Below, in pieces: positions 1 through 8,931 of a stretch of DNA of 53,527 bases. The notes below the pieces were generated by a model, which was not told where the DNA came from, searched no databases, and worked only from the letters and a program-made list of their open reading frames with translations. Both the position numbers and the translations under genes were made by a program. Origin of the DNA: Natrinema pallidum DSM 3751 (GTDB taxonomy: Archaea; Halobacteriota; Halobacteria; Halobacteriales; Natrialbaceae); contig NZ_AOII01000081.1 of assembly GCF_000337615.1 (NCBI RefSeq), forward strand, positions 564 to 54,090, in the 5' to 3' direction. The stretch's first letter is position 1; every line of letters starts with the position of its first letter.

Positions 1-88
1 CTTCGTGGATTTCACTGTCCGCTTGCTCTGTTTGTTTGGTCACAACTCAGCAAGCGGACTTCTCAACTAACGGCTTTGTGAAGTACTG
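1..88. mobile_element. Probable insertion-sequence end (left edge)
   Basis: The reading frame of the neighbouring fibronectin-like protein stops resembling its own repeats at about base 90 and runs into an unrelated tail. Bases 17-27 and 49-59 form a perfect 11-bp inverted repeat with a 21-base loop, as is often seen just inside insertion-sequence ends. No transposase is visible in the few bases present, so the family cannot be named. The exact boundary and any target duplication are inferred, not seen. Confidence 0.4.
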
Positions 89-1231
89 ATACTGGATTGT
101 GACGGTCGCCGCGTCGGCACCGCCGAGAGCGACCAGATCGCCGGCGACCGTCGCCGACTCCTCGTCAACCCCGACGACGCCGCCGGTCTCGACGACGGGA
201 TCGGCGATCGTCTCGACCGTTTCGATCGCACCGACGGCCGAATCGCCGTCGGCCGCCTCGCCGACGATGCGGAACTCGTAGTTCGTTCCTGGCTCGAGGC
301 CGTCGACGGTCGTCCTGACTCGGCCCGCGGACCCGCTGTCGACCGCCTCGGTCGTCATCCAGTCGGCGGCACCGAGCCGTCGGTACTCGAACCAGGCGGT
401 CGCCGAGGCCGCGTCGCCGAGGGCAACGATATCGCCGGTCAGCGTCGCGTTCGTTTCCGTCACGTCCGTCGCCGTGCCGGTCTCGACGGCGAACCGGGGC
501 TCCGTGGTGAACCGCTCGTACCCGGTTGACAGCCCGTGTTCTTGCTCGGTGCGAACGTGCGAGGTGAACTCGTACTCGGTTCCGGGCTCGAGACCGGTCA
601 CCTGCCGGGTCGCCGGGCCGGTCGCGGTGACCGTCCGCGTCGGCGTCTCGGTCCACTCCGAGAGCGGTTCGGAGTCGGCGGTCGGACTGTACGAGAACCA
701 CACCTCGGCTGACGGCTCGCCGCCGAGATCGGTCACGTTCGTGCCGAGCGTCGCCTCGGTTTCCCCGACGGCCGTCGCCCCCGTCGTCGTCGCCTCCGGT
801 CGATCGGCCGGGGTTTCGATCGTTCGGACGTCACCGCGGTCGACGCCCACCGCCGTCTCCGCGACGGCGCGGTACGCGTACACCGTGCCGGGCTCGAGAC
901 CGGTCAGATTGGCCCTGAACGCGCCCGTCGAGCCTGTCGGTTCGGCCGCTGTGGTCGACCACGCGTCGCTCGAGTCGTTTTGGCGGTATTCGAATCGGAC
1001 GGTCGCGTTCGTCGCGTCGCCGAGAGCGGTAAGATTCCCGGCGACGATGACGGCGGAATCGGTGAGCACGTCGGCCCAGGTGGTGTCGACCGACGGTGCT
1101 CCTTCAGTCGCCGAGTCGGTCGCCGCCACAGCACCCGTGGCGGGCACGACTGCAGCGGACAGTACGAGGACGGCGACGAGACACGTCCACGATCGCGTTC
1201 GAACGTCGGCTGAATCAATAGCAGTTCGCAT
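47..1231 (-). CDS. Secreted fibronectin type III-like repeat protein, C-terminus cut
   Basis: The protein has an N-terminal hydrophobic signal (about residues 13-37) followed by four repeats of roughly 90-100 residues. Each complete repeat carries an A-T-L-x-G/T strand near its start and a G-L-E-P-G-T-x-Y motif near its end, typical of fibronectin III-like beta sandwiches on archaeal surface proteins. The fourth repeat breaks off after the residues VTIQYQY and is followed by about a dozen residues that fit no repeat, which I read as sequence from an inserted element. A TATA-like AT stretch at about 1255-1265 lies about 30 bases before the ATG, so the mRNA may be leaderless. The role is unknown; adhesion or scaffolding is a guess. 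The native C-terminus, probably with a membrane or sorting anchor, is missing. Confidence 0.75.
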   Translation of the reverse strand: MRTAIDSADVRTRSWTCLVAVLVLSAAVVPATGAVAATDSATEGAPSVDTTWADVLTDSAVIVAGNLTALGDATNATVRFEYRQNDSSDAWSTTAAEPTGSTGAFRANLTGLEPGTVYAYRAVAETAVGVDRGDVRTIETPADRPEATTTGATAVGETEATLGTNVTDLGGEPSAEVWFSYSPTADSEPLSEWTETPTRTVTATGPATRQVTGLEPGTEYEFTSHVRTEQEHGLSTGYERFTTEPRFAVETGTATDVTETNATLTGDIVALGDAASATAWFEYRRLGAADWMTTEAVDSGSAGRVRTTVDGLEPGTNYEFRIVGEAADGDSAVGAIETVETIADPVVETGGVVGVDEESATVAGDLVALGGADAATVTIQYQYFTKPLVEKSAC

Positions 1232-1333
1232 GCGGAATTTCGTTCACAATCTCATAGTAATAACGTTACCATGATTCGAAACCGAACCGACCGGCACGCC
1301 GAACGCCGCGGCGGGCCGACCGCGCCGGACGGG

Positions 1334-2098
1334 TCAGCGGGACCGTGCGAGCAGGGCCACACCGGCGGCGATCGCGACGAGTGCGGCTCCGCCCGCGAAG
1401 CCGGGCACCGAGTCCGAACTCGAATCGGCGTTCGAGTCGCCGGAGTCGGTGCCGTCGCCTCCCGCGGTCGCCGATGGGGAGCCTCCCGTCCCGTCGTCGA
1501 CGGTGAGCGTCCCCGCCTCGAGCGCCGGTTCGATGCGGGACCCGCCGTCGGCGTCGACCTGCAGGTCCGTTATCTCGAGGGTCGTCGAGCCGGTATCCGG
1601 TCCGGTCACTGCGACCGTCGCGAGCGTGACGTCGGTCGCACCGGGCGTCACCTCATCGGTGAGATCGGCGGCCTCGACGGTCACCGACTGCCCGTCGTCA
1701 CTCACGATCGGGTCGGACGTCTTCCCGTACACCTCGGGGTAGCTGGCGTTCGAGATCGTCGCGTCGTCGGTCGATAGCTCGAGGGTGAGCTCGAAGCCGG
1801 CGAGCCCGTTCGGGGCGTCGGTGAGCGCGAGGCGATGGGTCGCCGTCTCCCCGGGTTCGACGGTCGCGTCGGCGACGACGAGGCTACTGTCGGCCCCCGC
1901 GGTGGTCGTGACCCCGGTCACGAGGGGCGATCCACTGCCCGCAGTTGCCACCGCGATCCCCGGGCCGACCGCCACACCGACCGCGAGGGCGACGACGGCG
2001 ACCGCGACGATCGTCCGCCGCCACGGTCGCCCCCGGCGATCCACTTCTTTCGTCCGCGTTCGCGCCACGGGTTCCGAATCGGCGTCGTATCGATCCAT
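1334..2098 (-). CDS. Cohesin-domain surface protein with PGF-CTERM anchor
   Basis: 254 residues. A basic N-terminus is followed by a hydrophobic signal (about 28-50), a cohesin-like beta-sandwich domain (about 75-200, with the typical NGLAGFELTLEL strand and ATDVTLATVAV near its end), a Ser/Asp/Gly linker, and a C-terminal SVPGF motif, hydrophobic helix and short basic tail. The last part is the PGF-CTERM signal, which archaeosortase A is known to process to attach proteins to the archaeal lipid layer. Its start lies 3 bases after the stop of the upstream PhoX-like gene, so the two are probably co-transcribed. The cohesin domain closely resembles the one inside that PhoX protein. A surface receptor for dockerin-bearing partners is the likely role; binding is inferred. 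Confidence 0.8.
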   Translation of the reverse strand: MDRYDADSEPVARTRTKEVDRRGRPWRRTIVAVAVVALAVGVAVGPGIAVATAGSGSPLVTGVTTTAGADSSLVVADATVEPGETATHRLALTDAPNGLAGFELTLELSTDDATISNASYPEVYGKTSDPIVSDDGQSVTVEAADLTDEVTPGATDVTLATVAVTGPDTGSTTLEITDLQVDADGGSRIEPALEAGTLTVDDGTGGSPSATAGGDGTDSGDSNADSSSDSVPGFAGGAALVAIAAGVALLARSR

Positions 2099-2101
2099 CG
2101 G

Positions 2102-4720
2102 TCACTGCTCGTCGTACAGTTCGTCGATGTCGTCGTAGTCGATGCGACCGTTATCGTTGAAGTCGTAGGCGTCGGCGTTGAGCGTGACCGAGTCGTCCTC
2201 GATGTGTTCGAAGAGGAGAGTCACGTCGTCGTAGTCCAGCCGACCGTTCCCGTTGAGGTCCTCGAAGTGCCCGTCGTTGTCGGGGTCGGTCGGCGCTCCG
2301 CCGCCGGAGCCGCCGCCGATCGGTGGCGGGCCAGTGACGACCACGCCGGGCCGCGGGTGGGCTTCGATCGCGATGCCCTCGTCATCATCCAAGGCTTGCA
2401 CGTCGGTCACGATGTCGGTCGTCCCGCTACCCACGCCCTCGATTTCGACGGTCGCCAGCGTGACATCCATCGCGCCGGGTTCGATCTCGTTTTCGATATC
2501 GGCGAACTGGAACTCGACCGTCGACCCGTCGTCGCTGATCGTCGGGTCCGCGGTGAGTTCGAGCGCGTCGTGATAGCTCGCGCCCGTGATCTCGGCGACA
2601 GCGGTGTGCTCGAGGGTGACGGAGATGCGCCCGCCTGCGAGGCCGTCCGGAACCGACGAGAGCGTCAGTTCGGCTTCGCCGGTCGCCTCCTGGCTGACCG
2701 CGACGGAGTCCACGTGCAGCGATGTCGGCGGTTCGTAGACCCACAGCGCGTCGTTGGTGTACGACCGGCCGAAGTTGCCCTTGTCCTCACAGAGGAGGAC
2801 CCGACCGTCCTTGAGGACCAGCACGTTGTCCACGTTGATCGGGGCCGCGTCGACGATCGATTCGCGGTCGGTGGCGTCGGGGCCGACAACCACCGGCTCG
2901 AGCGTCGAGACGTCGTAGTCGGACTCGAGTTCGGCGCGGTAGACGACGCCGCCGTCGACCCGCTCCATTCGGACAGCGCCCTCGTCGTCGGCCATCCCGT
3001 CGTTGAGTTCCGAAATGCCGACGTAGAGGAAATCGCCCGGCTTGGCGTCGTCGAGCGAGTCGATCCCCTCCGCCTTGCGGAACTCGATGCTGGCACCGAT
3101 TTCCTTCGCCGCGGCGCGCGTCTCGAGGAACGGGACCCGGCGCAGGTCCTCGTCGACCCCGTCGGGACCGTGGGTCTCGTACTGCCGGGCCCACTCGAGG
3201 ATCTCCGCGTCGGTGATGTAGTCCTGATTGCCGTTGATCGCGACTTCCTCGTCGGCCTCCGCCAGTGCGGTCTCGAGGTCCGCCTGCCAGTCGGTTTCGG
3301 CGTGGGTCTCGAGGTAATCGACCTGCGTCACGTCGTCGTACTCGGCGATCCAGGACGCGACCTCGGCGTTGCTCGCGCTGCCGAGTTCCAGCCACTCGAT
3401 CTCGAGGTCGACCTCGGCCGGCGGCTCGTTCGTTGCGGCGTCGTCGTTCGTGACGCGGGCGGCGTGCAGGGTTCCGCGGACGTCCATCCGGTCGTCGTAG
3501 CTCGGGATCGGCTCCTCGGCGACGAACTTGTAGAGCCCCTTGCTCGAGCCGTCCGAAGCGAGGTAGACGGTCCGTTCGTCGGGCATGAACTCGGGACACT
3601 CGAAGGCGGCCCGGCCCATGACGTAGTGTTTGACCGGGATCGGCTCCTCGCTGGTCGGCTCGGTGATCTCGACGATATGGCCGTACCGGTAGCGGTTGGG
3701 ATACACATCGCCGAGCGGCTCCGTCGTGTTGGTGGTGCCGTCCTGGTCGACCGGCTCCGCGCCGAGGTAGTAGGCCTGCATCTCGACGCCGCCCAGGGCC
3801 CACGTCCCCTGCGGGTACCAGCTATCCTCGAACAGGTCGCCGAGTGCGCCCTCGATCGCGGTCGGATTCGGCCGGTTCCAGAACGCCGACCCGCCGCGGA
3901 GCCCGACGCCGCTTTCCGCGTCGGCCATGTCGCTTACCGTCGCCGATCCCGACACGCGCGGGTGGCTGTAGTCCTCCTCCGATGACATCGGCGTGTCCCA
4001 GGGGCTCAGATCGCCGTAACAGTTGATCCGCGTGCCGCCGAGTTCGCGGAAAGCCGGTTGGTTCTCGAGGTTCATCGCGGCCTCGTGGTCGGCGGTCCAG
4101 CCGTCAGCACCGCGGCTGAGCGGCGTGCGCGTGATGCTGCCGGGGCTCGTCTCGTTGTTCGTGAACAGATACCCCTCGAGTCCCTCGTCGTCGGTCGGGA
4201 CGAAGAAGTTCATGTCCGGGTTGGTGCCGACGTCGCCGTACCGGCTGCCGGCGAACTCGGCGATATCGGTCCCGTCGGGCGTCTCGGGGTGGCCCCACTT
4301 CGCGTCGCCGCCGTCGATCGGATCGCCTTCCTGGACGAGAATGTCGTACTCGCCGCCGGCGACCTGGACGCGTCCCTGTGCCGCCTTCGACCGCGGGGCC
4401 TCGAGTTCGTCGAACTCGTCGTTTTGGCCGTTGAAGTCGAACCGATGGCCGGCGAGAACGCCGACCGCGGCCGTGTCGTAGGGCGCTGGATTGTCCCGGC
4501 TCGGGTGCTGGAGGCTGAACAGCACTTCGCCGTTCTCGAACACGAACGGGCCGGTGACCTCGGCCCCGCGAGCCGTGGTCGCGAGCCGTTTGAGGTCCCC
4601 ACGTACCGTCGGTGCCCCCGGCGTGTCGGTGTCCGCCGCACTCGCCGTCCCGAGCGCTCCCATCCCGATCGCGGCCGCCGCCGACGATGCCATCAGCTTC
4701 CGCCTGGTGAATTCATCCAT
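2102..4720 (-). CDS. Tat-exported PhoX-type (DUF839) protein with cohesin and dockerin domains
   Basis: 872 residues. The start carries a twin-arginine signal (TRRKLMASS, then Ala-rich, ending near residue 29). Residues about 40-650 match the DUF839/PhoX family, including a GTRINCYGDLSPWDTPMSSEE-like segment near residue 230 that corresponds to the PhoX active-site region; PhoX enzymes are calcium- and iron-dependent phosphomonoesterases. Residues about 665-790 form a cohesin-like domain similar to that of the next gene. After a Gly/Pro linker, residues about 812-872 hold two calcium-loop repeats (DLNGNGRLDYDD and DFNDNGRIDYDD), typical of a dockerin. It probably acts outside the cell in phosphate scavenging. 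A strong AT-rich promoter lies upstream. Having cohesin and dockerin in one enzyme is unusual. The activity itself is inferred from family. Confidence 0.85.
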   Translation of the reverse strand: MDEFTRRKLMASSAAAAIGMGALGTASAADTDTPGAPTVRGDLKRLATTARGAEVTGPFVFENGEVLFSLQHPSRDNPAPYDTAAVGVLAGHRFDFNGQNDEFDELEAPRSKAAQGRVQVAGGEYDILVQEGDPIDGGDAKWGHPETPDGTDIAEFAGSRYGDVGTNPDMNFFVPTDDEGLEGYLFTNNETSPGSITRTPLSRGADGWTADHEAAMNLENQPAFRELGGTRINCYGDLSPWDTPMSSEEDYSHPRVSGSATVSDMADAESGVGLRGGSAFWNRPNPTAIEGALGDLFEDSWYPQGTWALGGVEMQAYYLGAEPVDQDGTTNTTEPLGDVYPNRYRYGHIVEITEPTSEEPIPVKHYVMGRAAFECPEFMPDERTVYLASDGSSKGLYKFVAEEPIPSYDDRMDVRGTLHAARVTNDDAATNEPPAEVDLEIEWLELGSASNAEVASWIAEYDDVTQVDYLETHAETDWQADLETALAEADEEVAINGNQDYITDAEILEWARQYETHGPDGVDEDLRRVPFLETRAAAKEIGASIEFRKAEGIDSLDDAKPGDFLYVGISELNDGMADDEGAVRMERVDGGVVYRAELESDYDVSTLEPVVVGPDATDRESIVDAAPINVDNVLVLKDGRVLLCEDKGNFGRSYTNDALWVYEPPTSLHVDSVAVSQEATGEAELTLSSVPDGLAGGRISVTLEHTAVAEITGASYHDALELTADPTISDDGSTVEFQFADIENEIEPGAMDVTLATVEIEGVGSGTTDIVTDVQALDDDEGIAIEAHPRPGVVVTGPPPIGGGSGGGAPTDPDNDGHFEDLNGNGRLDYDDVTLLFEHIEDDSVTLNADAYDFNDNGRIDYDDIDELYDEQ

Positions 4721-4742
4721 GCGAGCGATTCAAGCTACCGCC

Positions 4743-4772
4743 ACGAAGTTATATTTTATAATATCTATACCG
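4743..4772 (-). promoter_or_regulatory. Strong AT-rich promoter of the PhoX-like gene
   Basis: A run of about 30 bases almost free of G and C, containing TTATAAAATATA on the minus strand, lies 25-50 bases before the ATG at 4720. It stands out in GC-rich DNA and fits an archaeal TATA box. Phosphate control is plausible for a PhoX gene but no operator was identified. Confidence 0.6.
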
Positions 4773-4975
4773 AGAAGAATATGGTGGTTAGAGGGGTATC
4801 GAGGGCTCCTAGAAAAACGAACGATATGTGCGATACATACACAGACGTTATCCCCTCGAACGGACCGCGACGACGGCGACACGACGGTTCCCGGGCCTGA
4901 TTCGAAACGCGTCCCCGGCCGATCGGTCGTCGAGAAAAGCGCGGGCGGTTCGAGAGCGAGTCGACGCGTCGCGGC

Positions 4976-5398
4976 CTACTCGAGGTCTCGTTCTGCGACT
5001 CGAGACCGGACCTCCGCGGCGCGGTCGCGAACCCACGTACAGTATCGCTCGATGTCTTCCGGCGTCGTCCCGTAGAACGAGGCGACCCAGTTGACATCCG
5101 CCCACGGGCAGGTCACGAGGTATGCGGCGAGGGTGTCTTTGCCGGCCTGCACGACCTCCGGCGGGACGCCGCGGCTGCCCGTGTTCTCCTCGACGAAGCC
5201 GTTGACATCGAAGTAGACGGCCGCGTAGAGACGAGCGTCCTCGAGATCGTCGAACGCGATTTCGGTGTGGTTCGGTGCCTCGAATCGGTAGCGGGACTTG
5301 TCGCCGTCGCCCGCATCACTCTCGACGATCCGGACGCCGAGGACGTATCCGTCGACGACCGAGTCGTCCGTCTCGGGGGTGGGAGTGGACTGGGACAT
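4976..5398 (-). CDS. Conserved haloarchaeal protein of unknown function
   Basis: 140 residues, starting at MSQSTPTPETDD. I chose this start over the longer frame (to 5506) because a TATATAG box at 5455-5462 would fall inside the longer version and the extra residues look like non-coding translation. The protein is acidic and soluble with no signal peptide. The N-terminal half reads as a small alpha/beta domain (YRFEAPNHTEIAFDDLEDA), and the C-terminal half has several Trp and Tyr and a helical end. I do not recognise a family with a known role. It is encoded alone, between PhoX and gpmI on the same strand. Confidence 0.7.
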   Translation of the reverse strand: MSQSTPTPETDDSVVDGYVLGVRIVESDAGDGDKSRYRFEAPNHTEIAFDDLEDARLYAAVYFDVNGFVEENTGSRGVPPEVVQAGKDTLAAYLVTCPWADVNWVASFYGTTPEDIERYCTWVRDRAAEVRSRVAERDLE

Positions 5399-5454
5399 GA
5401 CGAAGGTGTCGTGTCCCACCTCTCGTGTCGACTCCTTGAATGTTCGTATGTGGT

Positions 5455-5462
5455 GTATATAG
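5455..5462 (-). promoter_or_regulatory. TATA box for the 4976-5398 gene
   Basis: CTATATAC on the minus strand, 57 bases before the chosen ATG. With transcription starting about 27 bases downstream this gives a leader of about 30 bases. Confidence 0.45.
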
Positions 5463-5528
5463 CGCTCCGAAATCACCCGGGCCGGTACCGAGGCACACCG
5501 GCTCATCCGGACCCGATCGCTCTCAGCC

Positions 5529-7049
5529 TTACTCGAGCAGCGATTTCCCGGTCATTTCTGGGGGCTGCTCGAGGCCGATCACCTCGAGGATCGTCGGTGC
5601 GATGTCCGCGAGCGTTCCGCCCTCGCGGGCCGTCCGGCCGCCGCTGGTTCCGGCCGGGTCCAGATAGACCAGCGGGACCTCGTTGTACGTGTGCGCCGTG
5701 TGGGGGTTCTCCTCGGTCCCCATGTCGTCGGCGTTGCCGTGGTCCGCCGTAATGAGGACGTGCGCGCCGGCGGCCTCGAGCGCGTCGACGAGCCGACCGA
5801 GTTGGGCGTCGACGGCTTCGACGGCCTCGATCGCGGCCTCGTAGTCGCCGGTGTGACCGACCATGTCCGGGTTGGCGTAGTTGAGCACGAGCACGTCGGG
5901 GTCGTCCGACTCGATCGTCTCGATCGCCGTGTCCGTGACCTCGGGGGCGCTCATCTCGGGTTGCAGATCGTAGGTCGGCACGTCGGGGCTCTCGACGATC
6001 TTTCGGATCTCGCCGTCGAACTCGACTTCGCGGCCGCCGTTCAAGAAGTAGGTGACGTGGGCGTACTTCTCGGATTCGGCGATCCGGAGCTGCGTTCGGC
6101 CGGCGTCGGCGAGCACCTCGCCGAGCACCTGTTCGGGCTGGTTCGGCGGGTAGGCGACGGGGAGGTCGAACGTCTTGTCGTACTGGGTCAGCATCACGAC
6201 CTCGGCGTCGGGCGGGCTGGTCGCGAACTCGTCGGCCCAGTCTTCGGGCCGGATGTCGGCGAGCAGCCGGGTTAGCTGGCGGGCCCGGTCGGAGCGGAAG
6301 TTGAACCAGACGACCGCATCGCCGTCCTCGAGCGCGGGCCGGTCCCGCACCAGCGTCGGTTCGACGAACTCGTCGGTCACGTCCCGATCGTACGAATTCT
6401 CGACGGCCTCGACCGCCGACGCGGCGCTCCACTCGGCCTCGCGGTTCACGATGGCGTCGTAGGCTCGCTTCGTCCGCTCCCAGTTCTGATCGCGATCCAT
6501 GGCGTAGTACCGGCCCGAGACCGTCGCCACGTCGCCGGTGCCGTGCTCGTCGACGACATCCTCGAGCGTCGAGAGGTAATCCCGGCCGCCGGTGGGCGAC
6601 GTGTCCCGCCCGTCCGTAATCGCGTGGGTGACCGCTTCGACATCACGGTCGCCGGCCAGTTCGATCAGCGCGTGTAGGTGTTCCTGATCCGAATGGACCC
6701 CGCCGTCACTGACGAGGCCGACGAAGTGGACCCGCCCGTCGTTCTCGTTGGCCCGGTCGAAGGCGGCGTTGATCGCGTCGTTTTCCCGGAAGGAGCCGTC
6801 CGCGATCGAGTCCGAGATGCGGGTGTACTCCTGATAGACGACCCGCCCGGCACCGATGTTGAGGTGGCCGACCTCGCTGTTGCCCATCTGGCCGTCCGGG
6901 AGGCCGACACGCCGGCCCGCGACCTCGAGCCGACCGTACGCTCCCGCGTCCGCGAGCCGGTCGAAGACCGGCGTGTCGGCTGCCTGAACCGCATCTCTGC
7001 CGCCATTACCGAGTCCCCAGCCGTCGAGGACGATCAGCGCAGCTTCCAT
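5529..7049 (-). CDS. gpmI: 2,3-bisphosphoglycerate-independent phosphoglycerate mutase
   Basis: 506 residues, full length for the family. It interconverts 3- and 2-phosphoglycerate in glycolysis/gluconeogenesis in the cytoplasm, using a phosphoserine intermediate and two metal ions. The N-terminal metal site VLDGWG is at residues 7-12, and the nucleophile is Ser58 in GQMGNSEVGHLNIGAG. The substrate-side Asp/Arg motif DGRDTSP follows, and the C-terminal metal ligands lie in LITADHGNADDMG, about residue 435. The ATG at 7047-7049 begins directly with the conserved strand MEAALIVLDGW, so the start is firm. It has its own promoter region and is not obviously part of an operon. Confidence 0.96.
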   Translation of the reverse strand: MEAALIVLDGWGLGNGGRDAVQAADTPVFDRLADAGAYGRLEVAGRRVGLPDGQMGNSEVGHLNIGAGRVVYQEYTRISDSIADGSFRENDAINAAFDRANENDGRVHFVGLVSDGGVHSDQEHLHALIELAGDRDVEAVTHAITDGRDTSPTGGRDYLSTLEDVVDEHGTGDVATVSGRYYAMDRDQNWERTKRAYDAIVNREAEWSAASAVEAVENSYDRDVTDEFVEPTLVRDRPALEDGDAVVWFNFRSDRARQLTRLLADIRPEDWADEFATSPPDAEVVMLTQYDKTFDLPVAYPPNQPEQVLGEVLADAGRTQLRIAESEKYAHVTYFLNGGREVEFDGEIRKIVESPDVPTYDLQPEMSAPEVTDTAIETIESDDPDVLVLNYANPDMVGHTGDYEAAIEAVEAVDAQLGRLVDALEAAGAHVLITADHGNADDMGTEENPHTAHTYNEVPLVYLDPAGTSGGRTAREGGTLADIAPTILEVIGLEQPPEMTGKSLLE

Positions 7050-7166
7050 ACGTACTCGGTTTCCAGCGCGGCCTAACTAGCTGTCGTTGTTCGTAGGCCG
7101 GATCCCCAATTCGGCCCACATCACCCCCGGCTCGAGGGCGGAGAAACGCGGGGCTCCCGAGCGTCG

Positions 7167-8720
7167 TTACTCGCGTTGGATGAACTCACCCGAGCAGTCG
7201 TACTCGTGCAGTTCGTACACGCCGATTCTGGCCTTCTCGTACGGGGCCGCCCGGTCGGTCAGTCCGTAGAGCGTGACCTGCTCGACGCCGGTCTCGTGAG
7301 TGGTGTTCCAGCGATTACACAGGTAGTTGGCGAAGTAAGAGTGGTGGTTCTCGTTGTCGGCGTACCGCGTGTTCAAGGCGTACTTTCGCCACCGCGCGGT
7401 CTCGTATGCGTCCTCGACCGACGGTGGCCTGTCCCAGCTGACTGCCGACCCGTGGAAGACATCGGTTCGCGTTCCGTCCTCGAGTTTGCCCGGCACCACG
7501 AGCCAGCGTGCGTCGGACGCCGGGTCCGGCGCGAACATCCGCCAGCTCTGGTCGGCATCGGCCGTATCGAGGACGTTTTCGCCGGGATCGGGAACCTCGG
7601 TATAATCGACCGCACTGGCGTTCGAGAGCACGACGAGGACGAGGAGGAGCCACGGGACGACGGTCGAGAACAGGACGCGGCTGCGTGTCCTAACGGTGGG
7701 GAGGACGGGACGGTCTACCTGGGTCGCAAAGAAGTCCCGGATCGAACGCCGTGGCATGCTTCGTTGCAGTCGGTCCAGCCCCCGGCGGAGCGGGGTCGTG
7801 ATCCCGATTCGAGTCGCCAGCGTCGTCATTCTGTCCCAGACGACTGGGGGGTAGAACAACACCAGTCCGGCGACGGAGATCAGCGGGAAGAGCCCGATCT
7901 TGAGCGTGACCAACATGCCGAGGTGCATGCCGACGAACAGGGTCGTGATGATCGCCCGTCGGTAGCCGGTCAGAACGATGAGAAGGGGCGAGAGCAGGAT
8001 GAGCGTCATCCAGACGTACGAAAAGGCACGCAACAGGAAAAACTGCTCCGCCAGCACGTTGCCGAGCAAGTACGTGAGGTGATCGGCCTGAAAGATTTCG
8101 ACGAGTGCGTCACCGCTCATCCACACGTCGCTTCTGGTCTTGTGGATGGAGTTAGTCACGTACATGAGCAATATCTGCAAGAGGACGGCCATCGTTCCGA
8201 CCGAAGCCACCGTCGTACGGTCTCGGTCAGTCCGGCGGGCATCGATCGCCCAGCGCTCTCCCAGGGGGAGGAAGATCGCCCACAGGAACAGCATTCGAAA
8301 GAGGGCGTCGCCCCCGTTAAGGACCATCGGATTCCGGGCATGCAACGAGAACAACAGCAGCCACGAGACTACCGTCGCCAGCCGGGTCCGATAGCCGACG
8401 ATCATCGCGACGGCGAAACAGCCGGCGACGAAAAACAGGAGCGCCTGTACCCACGCCTCGCCGGAGATTGCGTGGAGAGAGTAGACCGACGAGTAGTCCG
8501 AGAACAGCGCCTCGAGCGGGAGGACCCCGTCGTCAGTGTAGAACGCCGTGAGGTTTCGCGACCGGAGCAGGAGATCGACGATCACCAGCGTTCCGAGCGC
8601 GATACGGAACGCGGCGAGCGCTCGCAGGTCGATTTCGAACCGGCGGACGAACCACTCCGAGGCGGTATCGAGTGCGGTCAGTAACCGATTCCGTCCGTTC
8701 GTGAGGAGGGCTCGAGTCAT
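7167..8720 (-). CDS. HTTM-domain membrane protein
   Basis: 517 residues starting at MTRALLTNGR; a TTG 42 bases upstream is possible but adds only a basic stretch. Several transmembrane helices fill residues about 25-330. The segment LHARNPMVLNGGDALFRMLFLWA is typical of HTTM proteins (horizontally transferred transmembrane, related to vitamin K-dependent gamma-carboxylase). A helix near residue 380 is followed by a C-terminal domain of about 130 residues (DQSWRMFAPDP, HSYFANYLCNRWN) predicted outside the membrane. A carboxylase activity has not been shown for most HTTM proteins. The role here is unknown. A TATA-like TAAAATAAAC lies near 8793-8804, giving a leader of about 50 bases. Confidence 0.8.
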   Translation of the reverse strand: MTRALLTNGRNRLLTALDTASEWFVRRFEIDLRALAAFRIALGTLVIVDLLLRSRNLTAFYTDDGVLPLEALFSDYSSVYSLHAISGEAWVQALLFFVAGCFAVAMIVGYRTRLATVVSWLLLFSLHARNPMVLNGGDALFRMLFLWAIFLPLGERWAIDARRTDRDRTTVASVGTMAVLLQILLMYVTNSIHKTRSDVWMSGDALVEIFQADHLTYLLGNVLAEQFFLLRAFSYVWMTLILLSPLLIVLTGYRRAIITTLFVGMHLGMLVTLKIGLFPLISVAGLVLFYPPVVWDRMTTLATRIGITTPLRRGLDRLQRSMPRRSIRDFFATQVDRPVLPTVRTRSRVLFSTVVPWLLLVLVVLSNASAVDYTEVPDPGENVLDTADADQSWRMFAPDPASDARWLVVPGKLEDGTRTDVFHGSAVSWDRPPSVEDAYETARWRKYALNTRYADNENHHSYFANYLCNRWNTTHETGVEQVTLYGLTDRAAPYEKARIGVYELHEYDCSGEFIQRE

Positions 8721-8931
8721 CGTACACTCTATATTGATTCGCTTCTCCCGGTTTCGTATCAAACGTCATAAGCTTGTTGTAAGCTGAAGTGTTTATTTTA
8801 CCGACTTCGACAGTCAGGACCGAAAACGAAAAACGAGCGATCGTCGACCACAGCGGTAGTCGCAGTGTGTACGGACGACCATTACTCAAAAATCCGTTTC
8901 TTCCCCCGTCTCCCACCGCTCCCTCGGCGGC

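Noticed and set aside
1835..3985. Very long plus-strand open frame (716 codons) opposite the PhoX and cohesin genes
   Set aside because: It is an antisense shadow typical of GC-rich coding DNA. It has Arg/Val/Asp-rich composition, no domain and no start context, and the minus-strand genes explain the region fully.
7176..8684. Plus-strand open frame opposite the HTTM gene
   Set aside because: Gln/Arg/Asp-rich antisense translation of hydrophobic helices. It is the mirror of membrane codons and not a protein.
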